From Hoeflea_A sp965228435 (lineage in GTDB: Bacteria; Pseudomonadota; Alphaproteobacteria; Rhizobiales; Rhizobiaceae): a DNA stretch of 64,000 bases. The notes beneath the pieces were generated by a model that was given only the letters and a program-made list of their open reading frames with translations, searched no databases and was not told where the DNA came from. Below, piece after piece: positions 26,900 through 35,151 of the stretch (within the stretch, counting starts at the first letter, position 1; each line of letters starts with the position of its first letter). The stretch spans positions 4,712,001 through 4,776,000 of the forward strand of contig OZ245818.1 of NCBI GenBank assembly GCA_965228435.1. Direction: 5' to 3'. Made by a program: the position numbers and the translations under genes.

Positions 26900-27756
26900 C
26901 CGTAAGTCGCCGGGTTGGGAAGTTCGTCAATCGATGGGATCGGCGAGCCATCGTGATAGGCCTGCCAGAGCTGGATCAGCGGCTGCAGCTCGGCAGCCTT
27001 CGGGTTGTCCGCCTCCCACGGTTTTTCATACTGGTAATGGACAATGGAGATGGACTTCCAGTCCCACAGGTCCGGCAGGTTGAACCAGACATATTGCAGC
27101 ATGTTGTAATAAACCGGCAGGCCGTGCCAGTCAGGAAAATAGCACTGCAGGAAGGTCTGGTCGGTCCGCCGCCAGAACGCGTCCGGTTTGTCGAGTGCTT
27201 GCTGCATGTCGGCAAAAGTTGCCGCCGAGGGAACGGCCACGAAGACGCCTGAGTTGAGGCGGTGGAAATCGGCAAGTGACTCGTAGACGTTGGGAGCGGC
27301 TGAAAACTCGGGATAGCCGAATAGCTTGTCGATGGTGCGCAGCACGAGAGCGTCGGCGTCAATGAAGACGCAAACCGCATACTCTTCGAGTTGCCAAAGC
27401 CGCAACTTCACGAAATTGTCGAGCGGCGTGTGGAACGCCGGTTTGCGGCCCTTGGTAAAGGGCGCCTGTCCGTGCAGCTGGCTGCGGGCGTGACGTTCGT
27501 TGAATGCGTCGGACGTCGGCAGCAGCTCGGCCCGGATCAAACGCGCGCCAAGCGCCTTGACGGGTCCCAGTGCCACTTCGGAAACGCCACCGGTGTAAAG
27601 AACGACGATGTCGGCTTCGGTGCCGGTCAGCGTCAGAGAACGGACCAGGGCGAGGGCGCCGCCGACATAGTCTTCATTGGTGACGAGCGTGACATAGGCG
27701 TTGGATGCGCCGGCTGGCCGGGACGCTTTCAGGGCATTCCCGCCCGGGTCCTGCAT
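26896..27756 (-). CDS. sqdD: SqdD-like sulfoquinovosyl glycosyltransferase (GT8, glycogenin-like)
   Basis: The 286-residue GT8-type protein begins YVTLVTNEDYVGGALALVRS and has the metal-binding DxD in CVFIDADALVL near residue 127, then the NSGVFVAVPS block typical of glycogenin-like enzymes. In the sqdBDC operon of rhizobia and Rhodobacter, SqdD is thought to transfer sulfoquinovose from UDP-sulfoquinovose to diacylglycerol. It starts just after the sqdB stop (3 bases) and overlaps sqdC, so the three are co-translated. Confidence 0.82.
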   Translation of the reverse strand: MQDPGGNALKASRPAGASNAYVTLVTNEDYVGGALALVRSLTLTGTEADIVVLYTGGVSEVALGPVKALGARLIRAELLPTSDAFNERHARSQLHGQAPFTKGRKPAFHTPLDNFVKLRLWQLEEYAVCVFIDADALVLRTIDKLFGYPEFSAAPNVYESLADFHRLNSGVFVAVPSAATFADMQQALDKPDAFWRRTDQTFLQCYFPDWHGLPVYYNMLQYVWFNLPDLWDWKSISIVHYQYEKPWEADNPKAAELQPLIQLWQAYHDGSPIPSIDELPNPATYG

Positions 27757-27759
27757 GGC

Positions 27760-28980
27760 TCAGGAAACCGTCTTCAGCGATTTGCCTTCCGGGTCGGTGT
27801 TGATGGTCGGCGCTATGTCCTTGGTCCAGGCTGAGACTGCCGGGATCCGGCTGCGGTCGACGCGGTAGGCATATTTGCGCGCAACATCGACAACCTCGCT
27901 CAACAAACCTTCTTCCAGCGTGATCGGATCGAGGCCGAGTTCGAGGAACTGGTCGTTCTTGACCACCAGGTCGTTTTCGGCGGCTTCCTTGCGCGGGTTC
28001 GGCAGATAGGCGACATCGCCGCCGGTGAGACTGGCGACGAGTTCGGCCAGGTCGCGGACCCGGTGGGTCTCGGTCATCTGGTTGAAAATCTTGACCTGGT
28101 CGCCGCGCTGCGGCGGGTTTTTCAGCGCCAGCTCGATGCAGCGCACCGAATCCTGGATGTGGATGAAGGCACGAGTCTGCCCGCCGGTGCCATGAACCGT
28201 GAGCGGATAGCCGATGGCCGCCTGGATCAGGAAGCGGTTGAGCACAGTGCCGTAATCGCCGTCGTAGTCGAACCGATTGATCAATTGCTCGTGGCGTCGC
28301 GTCTGATCCGTATGGGTGCCCCAGACGATGCCCTGGTGCAGATCGGTGATGCGCACGCCGTCATTCTTGGCATAGAACTGGAAGAGCAACTGATCCAGGC
28401 ACTTGGTCATGTGGTAGATCGAGCCGGGATTGGCCGGATAAAGAATATCCTGCTGGACCGTTTCGCCGTCCATGGTCTCGATGCCGACCGGCAGATAGCC
28501 CTCGGGGATAGCCGCGCCCACGGTCGAATAGCCGTAGACGCCCATGGTCCCCAGATGCACCAGATGCGCATCGCAGTCGGTTTCGACCATGGCGTTGAGC
28601 AGGTTGTGGCTAGCGTTGACGTTATTGTTGACCGTGTAGTTCTTGTGGCGGTCGGATTTCATCGAATAGGGTGCTGCCCGCTGTTCGGCGAAATGCACGA
28701 TGGCATCCGGTTTCTGCTCTGCAAGCCAGGCCTTGAATACGTCGTAGTCGCGGGCGATGTCGATCAGATGGAAATGGATGCGCCGACCGGTTTCCTGATG
28801 CCAGATGCGAGTGCGTTCCTGGATGGAATCCATAGGTGTCAGCGATTGCACCCCGAGTTCGGTGTCGATCCAGCGGCGACTCAGATTGTCAATGATGTGA
28901 ACGTCATGGCCCTGATCCGACAGGTGAAGTGCCGTCGGCCAGCCGACAAAGCCGTCACCGCCGAGAACTGCAATTTTCAT
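27760..28980 (-). CDS. sqdB: UDP-sulfoquinovose synthase
   Basis: The 406-residue SDR begins MKIAVLGGDGFVGWPTALHL and carries SQD1/SqdB signature blocks: DNLSRRWIDTELGVQSLTP, HFAEQRAAPYSMK, LGTMGVYG and the catalytic YHMTKCLD (Tyr-x3-Lys). It converts UDP-glucose and sulfite to UDP-sulfoquinovose, the head-group donor for the anionic sulfolipid SQDG. It is the first gene of sqdBDC. The length and blocks make this a confident call. Confidence 0.95.
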   Translation of the reverse strand: MKIAVLGGDGFVGWPTALHLSDQGHDVHIIDNLSRRWIDTELGVQSLTPMDSIQERTRIWHQETGRRIHFHLIDIARDYDVFKAWLAEQKPDAIVHFAEQRAAPYSMKSDRHKNYTVNNNVNASHNLLNAMVETDCDAHLVHLGTMGVYGYSTVGAAIPEGYLPVGIETMDGETVQQDILYPANPGSIYHMTKCLDQLLFQFYAKNDGVRITDLHQGIVWGTHTDQTRRHEQLINRFDYDGDYGTVLNRFLIQAAIGYPLTVHGTGGQTRAFIHIQDSVRCIELALKNPPQRGDQVKIFNQMTETHRVRDLAELVASLTGGDVAYLPNPRKEAAENDLVVKNDQFLELGLDPITLEEGLLSEVVDVARKYAYRVDRSRIPAVSAWTKDIAPTINTDPEGKSLKTVS

Positions 28981-29129
28981 GGACCATCCCTCCGTTCAGC
29001 TGCCGCTGCTCTAGCGCACGAATGTGACAGGTTTGCATGGGTCGCACAGACAACCGGATTTCCTGCCTATGCGCTTGCTCTTACAACAGAATTGTGGTCG
29101 GTCAACAGCGGACACACCAATAGTTGTGA

Positions 29130-29579
29130 ATGGAGCATGCGTTGAGCGAATCACTCTCGGGCTCATTGACCGACGGCGGTCACCGACTTGTGCAACGGGT
29201 CTATTACGAGGATACGGATTTTTCCGGGGTGGTCTATCACGCCCGTTACCTGCATTTCCTCGAGCGTGGCCGCACGGATTATCTGCGCTGTCTCGGCATC
29301 GAGCAGGGCAACATGACCATCCACGACGAAGAAGGCCTGGCCTTCGTCGTGCGACACATGGACCTGGACTTTCTGGCGCCGGCGCGCATGGACGATCTGG
29401 TGGAAATCCGGACCTGGCCACAGCGGGTTGGCGGCGCGAAGCTGGTTCTCGATCAGGAAATCAGCGTCGGTGAACGTCTGCTGATGCGCGCCCGGGTGAC
29501 AATCGCCGTGATCAATTCGGCTGGTCGGCCGCGCCGCCTGCCGGGTGCCGTGGCCGACCGCTTTGGCGTTGATCGGTAA
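29130..29579 (+). CDS. ybgC: tol-pal associated acyl-CoA thioesterase YbgC
   Basis: The 149-residue hot-dog-fold protein contains the 4-hydroxybenzoyl-CoA-thioesterase-type motif YYEDTDFSGVVYHARYL (catalytic Asp near residue 29) and MDLDFLAPARMDD. It hydrolyses short or medium acyl-CoAs and is almost always linked to tol-pal. ATG 29130 is used; TTG 29142, with GGAG upstream, is an alternative. tolQ begins 335 bases later. Confidence 0.9.
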   Translation: MEHALSESLSGSLTDGGHRLVQRVYYEDTDFSGVVYHARYLHFLERGRTDYLRCLGIEQGNMTIHDEEGLAFVVRHMDLDFLAPARMDDLVEIRTWPQRVGGAKLVLDQEISVGERLLMRARVTIAVINSAGRPRRLPGAVADRFGVDR

Positions 29580-29641
29580 CACGATCGTTTGAAAACGTGA
29601 TGGCCGCGGCGCGGAAGGCGTGCGCGAAGCACTCTCGACAT

Positions 29642-29668
29642 CATTTGGGTGCGCCACGCACCCAAATG
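29642..29668. repeat. perfect 12-bp inverted repeat between ybgC and tolQ
   Basis: CATTTGGGTGCG, a 3-base spacer and CGCACCCAAATG form a perfect hairpin 62 bases after ybgC. There is no T run. It lies in a 335-base non-coding stretch (29580-29914) that also has a one-mismatch CtrA site (TAAA-N7-TTAA, 29700-29714) and must contain the tolQ promoter; nothing else is evident there. Confidence 0.6.
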
Positions 29669-29914
29669 CACGGTTGATCGGCCAGCCCTCGCAACTTGCT
29701 AAACCAGTCGTTAACCATAATCATGTCCTAATGGCAGGTGTCGGGATGGCGCAAAAATCCGCGCCTTCCTTTGACCAAAATTTCCCGCGACAAAGCGGGC
29801 GGGTGAGTGGACGGAGCGGAATTCGCCGAACCTGCCAGCGTGTCGCACGCATGAAAAGGCCCTGGGGACCCGGTGCACCTTGTGCCCGGGCGTTCGGATT
29901 CGAAGGTACAAGCG

Positions 29915-30631
29915 ATGGAACAGGTAGGTTTGGCGGCCACGAGCGAGGTGACGCTTTGGTCGCTCTTTATCGAGGCCAGTCTTGTTGTCCAATTGGTGAT
30001 GGTCGGTCTCGTCGGGGCCTCCATCTGGACATGGGCTATCATTATCGACAAGAGCATCAACTATATGCGGGCGCGCCGACAGTTCGACCGGTTCGAGCAG
30101 ATTTTCTGGTCGGGGCAGTCGCTTGAAGAGCTGTATCAGATGCTGTCGGGTCGCAAGACAACCGGCATGGGTTCGATCTTCGTGTCTGCGATGAAGGAAT
30201 GGAAAAAGTCCTTCGAACGCGGGGCGCGATCGCCCATGGGCCTGCAGATGCGCATCGACAAAGCGATGGACGTGACGCTCGCGCGCGAATCCGAACGGCT
30301 GGAGGCACGCCTCGGCTCGCTGGCTTCGATCGGCTCGTCGGCTCCCTTCATCGGCCTTTTCGGAACTGTCATCGGTATCATGACCTCGTTCCAGGCCATT
30401 GCCGGTTCGAAGTCGACCAACCTGGCGGTTGTCGCTCCCGGCATTGCGGAAGCACTGCTGGCTACGGCGATGGGGCTGCTGGCCGCTATTCCGGCCGTGA
30501 TCGCCTACAACAAGTTTACCGCTGATGCCGGCAAGCTGAATGCCCGGATGGAAGGGTTCGCCGACGAATTCTCCGGCATCCTGTCGCGCCAGATCGACGA
30601 AAAATTGCAGCCACGCCAGGCGGCGGAGTAA
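29915..30631 (+). CDS. tolQ: Tol-Pal system protein TolQ
   Basis: The 238-residue inner-membrane protein has three hydrophobic segments (about 20-40, 135-155, 170-195) with the conserved GTVIGIMTSFQ and GIAEALLATAMGLLAAIPAV blocks of the TolQ/ExbB proton channel. It forms a pentamer around TolR and uses the proton motive force to drive TolA. ATG 29915 (MEQVGLAA) is chosen over the longer frame from 29873. Confidence 0.95.
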   Translation: MEQVGLAATSEVTLWSLFIEASLVVQLVMVGLVGASIWTWAIIIDKSINYMRARRQFDRFEQIFWSGQSLEELYQMLSGRKTTGMGSIFVSAMKEWKKSFERGARSPMGLQMRIDKAMDVTLARESERLEARLGSLASIGSSAPFIGLFGTVIGIMTSFQAIAGSKSTNLAVVAPGIAEALLATAMGLLAAIPAVIAYNKFTADAGKLNARMEGFADEFSGILSRQIDEKLQPRQAAE

Positions 30632-30635
30632 GTCC

Positions 30636-31094
30636 ATGGCCATGGCGACAAACGCACCGTCGGGTGGAAACCGGCGCCGCGGCGGCCACCGGCGCGGCCG
30701 GCGGATTCAGCCGATGAGCGAGATCAACGTGACGCCGTTCGTGGATGTCATGCTGGTTCTTTTGATCATCTTCATGGTGGCGGCTCCGCTACTAACCGTC
30801 GGTGTGCCCATCGATCTGCCGGAAACCGAGGCACGGGCGCTGAATTCGGAGACCCAGCCGATCACCGTTTCCGTCAATCAGGACGGATTGATCTACCTGC
30901 AGGAGACCGAGATTCCCCTCGATGAGGTGGTGCCGAAACTCGAGGCGATCGCCACGACCGGATACCAGGAGCGTATTTATGTGCGCGGCGACCGCAATGC
31001 CGATTACGGAACCGTCATGAAGGTGATGGCCCGCATTTCGTCGGCTGGCTACAAGAACCTCGGGCTGGTGACGCTTCAGGAGCAGGATGGCTGA
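30636..31094 (+). CDS. tolR: Tol-Pal system protein TolR
   Basis: The 152-residue protein has an Arg/Gly-rich cytoplasmic tail, the conserved MSEINVTPFVDVMLVLLIIFM with the proton-relay Asp in the single transmembrane helix, and a periplasmic ExbD-like domain. It begins 4 bases after the tolQ stop. With TolQ it forms the stator that energises TolA during outer-membrane constriction at division. Confidence 0.95.
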   Translation: MAMATNAPSGGNRRRGGHRRGRRIQPMSEINVTPFVDVMLVLLIIFMVAAPLLTVGVPIDLPETEARALNSETQPITVSVNQDGLIYLQETEIPLDEVVPKLEAIATTGYQERIYVRGDRNADYGTVMKVMARISSAGYKNLGLVTLQEQDG

Positions 31095-31103
31095 GCGTTC
31101 GCG

Positions 31104-32165
31104 ATGAAGTTCGGCCTCATCATATCCGCGCTGTTGCACGCGTCACTTCTCGGCTGGGGGCTGTTTTGGCTGTCAGCGCCGAAGTCGTTTGAAGTGGCTG
31201 ATATCGAGGCACTGCCGGTCGACATCATTCCTGTGTCGTCTATCACCCGCATCCAGGAAGGCGAGCGCGAGGCGCCAGCGGCAGAACGCGCCGCCCCGCG
31301 GCCGACCGAGCGCCCTGAACCAGTTGAAGATGCTCAGAATGTCGGCAACAACACCGTCGACCTGAAGACGTCGCGCAGCGAGAATCCAAAGCCGAAAACC
31401 GTCGAGGCCGCGCAGGAACCCGAGCAGGCCAAAGTGCCAGTCCCTACGCCTGTTCCGGTCCCGGAACCGAAGGCCGTACCGAAGCCGGCCAGCAAACCCG
31501 AACCGGTGCCGGCGACCGAAGTGGCAGCCCTGCCGGAACCTCGCCAGACGGTCCAGCCCGACCCGGTGGAAGAGGCGATCAAATCTGCCGAAACGGAAAA
31601 GCCTGAATTCGCGCCGTTGCCCGACAAGGTGCCGACACCGACAGCCCGTCCCGAACGACCGCCGGCGCAAACGGCGAAGACGCCCGAGCGCAAGAACAAC
31701 GAAGCCCAGAACCAGTCGTCGAAAGTGGCTTCGTCAAAGGAAAGCAAGTTCGATTCCGACGAGGTGGCGGCGTTGCTGAATCGCGAGGAAGCGGCCGGTG
31801 GCGGCGCCAAACGCAGCACGCGGGATTCAGCCCTTGGCGGCCGCCGGACAACCGGCGGCAACAGCCTGTCGCAAAGCGAGATGGACGCCCTTCGCGGTCA
31901 GATCCAGCGCTGCTGGCAGATCGTGCCGGGGATGGCCGACGGCGGTGACGTGCGCGTTCAGGTGACGATGCGGCTCAACCGGTCGGGCGAAATCGACGGG
32001 CAGCCGAGCGTCAATGCGAGCGGTGGATCCGAACAGACACGCCGAGTTTTGGCCGGTGGTGCACGACGCGCCGTGCTGCGCTGTGCGCCCTACAACCTGC
32101 CGGCGGAGAAATACGAGACCTGGGCCGATGTTGTCGTCAATTTCGACCCGAGCAAGATGTTTTGA
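31104..32165 (+). CDS. tolA: Tol-Pal system protein TolA
   Basis: The 353-residue protein has one N-terminal membrane helix (LIISALLHASLLGWGLFWL, with the SHLS-like SALLH), a long Pro/Glu/Lys-rich spacer (about 60-230) with many VPxP repeats, and a C-terminal domain (LRGQIQRCWQIVPG) that contacts Pal and TolB. The linker is proline-rich instead of the Ala-rich helix seen in E. coli. It follows tolR by 9 bases. Confidence 0.92.
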   Translation: MKFGLIISALLHASLLGWGLFWLSAPKSFEVADIEALPVDIIPVSSITRIQEGEREAPAAERAAPRPTERPEPVEDAQNVGNNTVDLKTSRSENPKPKTVEAAQEPEQAKVPVPTPVPVPEPKAVPKPASKPEPVPATEVAALPEPRQTVQPDPVEEAIKSAETEKPEFAPLPDKVPTPTARPERPPAQTAKTPERKNNEAQNQSSKVASSKESKFDSDEVAALLNREEAAGGGAKRSTRDSALGGRRTTGGNSLSQSEMDALRGQIQRCWQIVPGMADGGDVRVQVTMRLNRSGEIDGQPSVNASGGSEQTRRVLAGGARRAVLRCAPYNLPAEKYETWADVVVNFDPSKMF

Positions 32166-33523
32166 TGGAGAAGGCGTTGAACGCATTCACGAAAATCCTG
32201 CCCAATCCTGAGAAGAGACGGTTGCCAACCCGTTGGACGGTCCTGTTTGCCGCGGCGGTGGCGCTGTTGATGGCACAGGCACCGGCGCAGGCGGTCGTCG
32301 AGATCGATATCAACCAGGGCAACATCGAACCGCTGCCAATGGCAGTCACCGATTTTCTTGCCGATGATGATATCGGCGCCAAGATCTCCGGCGTCATTAC
32401 CGATGACCTCCGGCGCTCGGGTCTGTTCGCGCCAATCAACAAGGCTGCGTTCATTCAGAAAATCCATGATCCGAACGTGGTACCACGGTTCGAGGATTGG
32501 AAGGTCATTAACGCCCAGGCGCTTGTTGTCGGGCGGGTCAATCGCGAGTCCGATGGTCGGCTGCGCGCTGAATTCCGGCTTTGGGACACCTTTGCGCAGG
32601 AGCAGATGCTCGGCCAGCAGTTCTTTACCCAGCCGGAAAACTGGCGTCGTGTCGCCCATATCATCGCCGATGCCATCTACGAACGGCTAACCGGTGAGCG
32701 TGGCTACTTCGACACCCGTGTTGTCTTCGTCGCCGAAACAGGCCCGCGCAACAACCGACAGAAGCAGCTTGCCATCATGGATCAGGATGGCGCCAATCTG
32801 CGTTACCTGACGCAAGGTGACGACCTGGTCCTGACGCCGCGCTTTTCGCCGGGGCGCCAGGAAGTGACTTACATGTCCTTCGCCGGCGGTGAGCCGCGCG
32901 TCTATCTGTTGCAATTGGAGACCGGGCAGCGCGAAATCGTCGGCAACTTTCCCGGCATGACGTTTTCGCCGCGCTTTTCACCCGACGGCCAGAAGGTGAT
33001 CATGAGCCTGCAGCAGGACGGCAATGCCAACATCTACACGATGGACCTGCGGTCGCGAGCGACAACCCGGTTGACCGACACACCGGCGATCGACACATCG
33101 CCGTCCTATTCGCCCGACGGTCAGAAGATCGTTTTCGAATCAGATCGTGGCGGACGGCAGCAGCTCTATGTGATGAATTCCGACGGCAGCAACCAGCAGC
33201 GTATTTCCTTCGGCGACGGGTCCTACTCTACGCCGGTCTGGTCGCCGCGCGGTGACCTGATCGCCTTTACCAAGCAATCCGGCGGCAAGTTTTCCATCGG
33301 CGTCATGAAACCCGATGGATCCGGCGAGCGAATTCTGACCACCGGCTTCCACAACGAGGGGCCCACCTGGGCGCCGAACGGTCGGGTTCTGATGTTCTTT
33401 CGTCAACCGGCCGGCGCTGCCGGGCCACAACTGCATTCGATCGACCTGACTGGCTACAACGAACAACTGGTGGCGACACCGAATTTCGCGTCTGACCCGG
33501 CCTGGTCGCCACTGTTGGAATAG
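32165..33523 (+). CDS. tolB: Tol-Pal system beta-propeller protein TolB
   Basis: The 452-residue periplasmic protein has a signal peptide ending near AQAPAQA (about residue 42), an N-terminal TolB domain (VEIDINQGNIEPLPMAV) and a WD40-like six-bladed propeller with repeated FSPDGQK and YSPDGQK blades. ATG 32165 shares its A with the tolA stop. TolB binds Pal and links it to the inner-membrane TolQRA motor. Confidence 0.95.
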   Translation: MEKALNAFTKILPNPEKRRLPTRWTVLFAAAVALLMAQAPAQAVVEIDINQGNIEPLPMAVTDFLADDDIGAKISGVITDDLRRSGLFAPINKAAFIQKIHDPNVVPRFEDWKVINAQALVVGRVNRESDGRLRAEFRLWDTFAQEQMLGQQFFTQPENWRRVAHIIADAIYERLTGERGYFDTRVVFVAETGPRNNRQKQLAIMDQDGANLRYLTQGDDLVLTPRFSPGRQEVTYMSFAGGEPRVYLLQLETGQREIVGNFPGMTFSPRFSPDGQKVIMSLQQDGNANIYTMDLRSRATTRLTDTPAIDTSPSYSPDGQKIVFESDRGGRQQLYVMNSDGSNQQRISFGDGSYSTPVWSPRGDLIAFTKQSGGKFSIGVMKPDGSGERILTTGFHNEGPTWAPNGRVLMFFRQPAGAAGPQLHSIDLTGYNEQLVATPNFASDPAWSPLLE

Positions 33524-33655
33524 GAGAAATCGTCCCATGAACGCCGCAATTTTTGGCTAAGGGCACGGAGCGGCCTGTGCCCGGGCTGCGAATTCGGTGG
33601 GGGGCACTTTCGGTATCACAATACCTGAGTCGTCAAATTCGAGGAGAGACCGACC

Positions 33656-34162
33656 ATGAAACTGCTAACAAGCATCGCGCGCAATCCGGCGGCCATCGGG
33701 CTCGTCGCCGTGCTCGCCCTTGCGGGCTGCGCGAACAAGAAAACCCTGCCCAACAGTCCCGGTGAACTGGGACTTGCAGCCAACGGTGCGGTGCCGGGCT
33801 CGCAGCAGGATTTTACTCTGAACGTCGGTGATCGGATCTTCTTCGATACCGATTCCGCGGCCATCCGGCCGGATTCAGCACAGACGCTGAGCCGGCAGGC
33901 CCAGTGGCTGGCGAAATATTCGAACGAGCGGGTTACGATCGAAGGCCACGCCGACGAGCGCGGCACCCGTGAGTACAACCTGGCGCTCGGCGCGCGCAGG
34001 GCCGCGGCGACCAAGAACTTCCTGGTGTCACGCGGCGTTTCGGCAGCGCGCATCAAAACCATATCCTATGGCAAAGAGCGGCCGGTTGCGGTGTGCGACG
34101 ACATTTCCTGCTGGTCGCAGAACCGGCGGGCCGTTACGGTGGTCAGCGGCGTCGGCAGTTGA
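33656..34162 (+). CDS. pal: peptidoglycan-associated lipoprotein Pal
   Basis: The 168-residue lipoprotein has a lipobox LALAGC with the lipidated Cys at residue 25, and an OmpA-like domain with FFDTDSAAIRPDSAQTL and the peptidoglycan-binding EGHADERGTREYNLALGARRA. It anchors the outer membrane to the wall and concentrates at the septum. GAGGAGA precedes ATG 33656. It follows tolB by 132 bases and may also have its own promoter. Confidence 0.95.
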   Translation: MKLLTSIARNPAAIGLVAVLALAGCANKKTLPNSPGELGLAANGAVPGSQQDFTLNVGDRIFFDTDSAAIRPDSAQTLSRQAQWLAKYSNERVTIEGHADERGTREYNLALGARRAAATKNFLVSRGVSAARIKTISYGKERPVAVCDDISCWSQNRRAVTVVSGVGS

Positions 34163-34232
34163 CGCCGGCGGCCGGGGCGTCGCGATCGACGAAGTCGGAC
34201 GCCCGAGGCGAAGAAAGGCAGGTTGAGACGAG

Positions 34233-35102
34233 ATGAGACTCCTTCCACGAATGGCGGTGTGCGTTTGCGCGCTGGTCATGTCGGCGGGCGCAGCGCAGGC
34301 AGCACGCGGACTCGATGTCGCCGAGCGGGCTAAGGGCATTCCCGTTGATACCGGCCAAACCGAACCAGTCCGCCTGGCGCAGGCCGGTGATGCAACTTAC
34401 CGCATCGGTCAGTTGGAAGAGCGCGTGCGGTTGCTCAACGGGCGTATCGAGGAACTGAGTTTCCAGCTTCTGGAAATGCAGGAGCGGATGCGCAAGATGC
34501 AGGAAGACAACGAGTTTCGCTTCCAGGAGCTTGAAGGCGGCTCGGGCAGTCGCACCGACGCCGGCGATCGCGCGGCCGGAACCAACCAGCGTGCTGCGGT
34601 TACGGAGCCGGTCGACGGCCAGTCGGGCAACACGCTTGGCACGATTACCTTTGACCAGGATGGCGAGATCATCACCAGCGGTCAGCAGGACGGCACGCAG
34701 ACCGCATCCCTTCCGCCGAGCAATTCGGAGGAGCTCTACAAAGCGTCTTACGGTTATGTGCTTTCGGGCGACTACGGTCTCGCGGAGACTGGGTTTCGCA
34801 ACTACATCGAGCAGTATCCCCAGTCGCAGCGGGTTTCGGATGCCTATTTCTGGCTGGGTGAAGCCCAATACGCACAAGGTCGGTATCACGATGCTGCTCG
34901 GACTCTCCTGACGGCCCACAAACAGTTCCCCAATGCACAGAAATCGCCGGAGATGCTGCTGAAGCTGGGTATGGCCCTGGCTGCGCTGGACAATCGTGAC
35001 ACGGCCTGCGCGACCTATCGGGAGGTGCTGACCCGATATCCGGATACCAGCGATGCTGTTCAGGCCAAGGTGGCCGTGGAGCAAAGCCGGATGAAGTGCT
35101 GA
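34233..35102 (+). CDS. cpoB: cell division coordinator CpoB (YbgF)
   Basis: The 289-residue periplasmic protein has a signal peptide (cleavage near AGAAQA, about residue 24), a coiled-coil segment (LEERVRLLNGRIEEL, then MQERMRKMQED, about 60-100), a Gly/Thr linker and C-terminal TPR repeats (YLSGDY-like, then YFWLGEAQYAQGRY). CpoB coordinates Tol-Pal with peptidoglycan synthases. It closes the tol-pal cluster. Confidence 0.92.
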   Translation: MRLLPRMAVCVCALVMSAGAAQAARGLDVAERAKGIPVDTGQTEPVRLAQAGDATYRIGQLEERVRLLNGRIEELSFQLLEMQERMRKMQEDNEFRFQELEGGSGSRTDAGDRAAGTNQRAAVTEPVDGQSGNTLGTITFDQDGEIITSGQQDGTQTASLPPSNSEELYKASYGYVLSGDYGLAETGFRNYIEQYPQSQRVSDAYFWLGEAQYAQGRYHDAARTLLTAHKQFPNAQKSPEMLLKLGMALAALDNRDTACATYREVLTRYPDTSDAVQAKVAVEQSRMKC

Positions 35103-35151
35103 TTCCGAAGCTGCGGTTTCATTTTCAAGCCATCTTGCCCATAGTGGTTGG

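Noticed and set aside
28063..29145. 360-codon open frame antisense to sqdB
   Set aside because: High-GC shadow of sqdB; no ribosome-binding site or domain, while SqdB is full-length.
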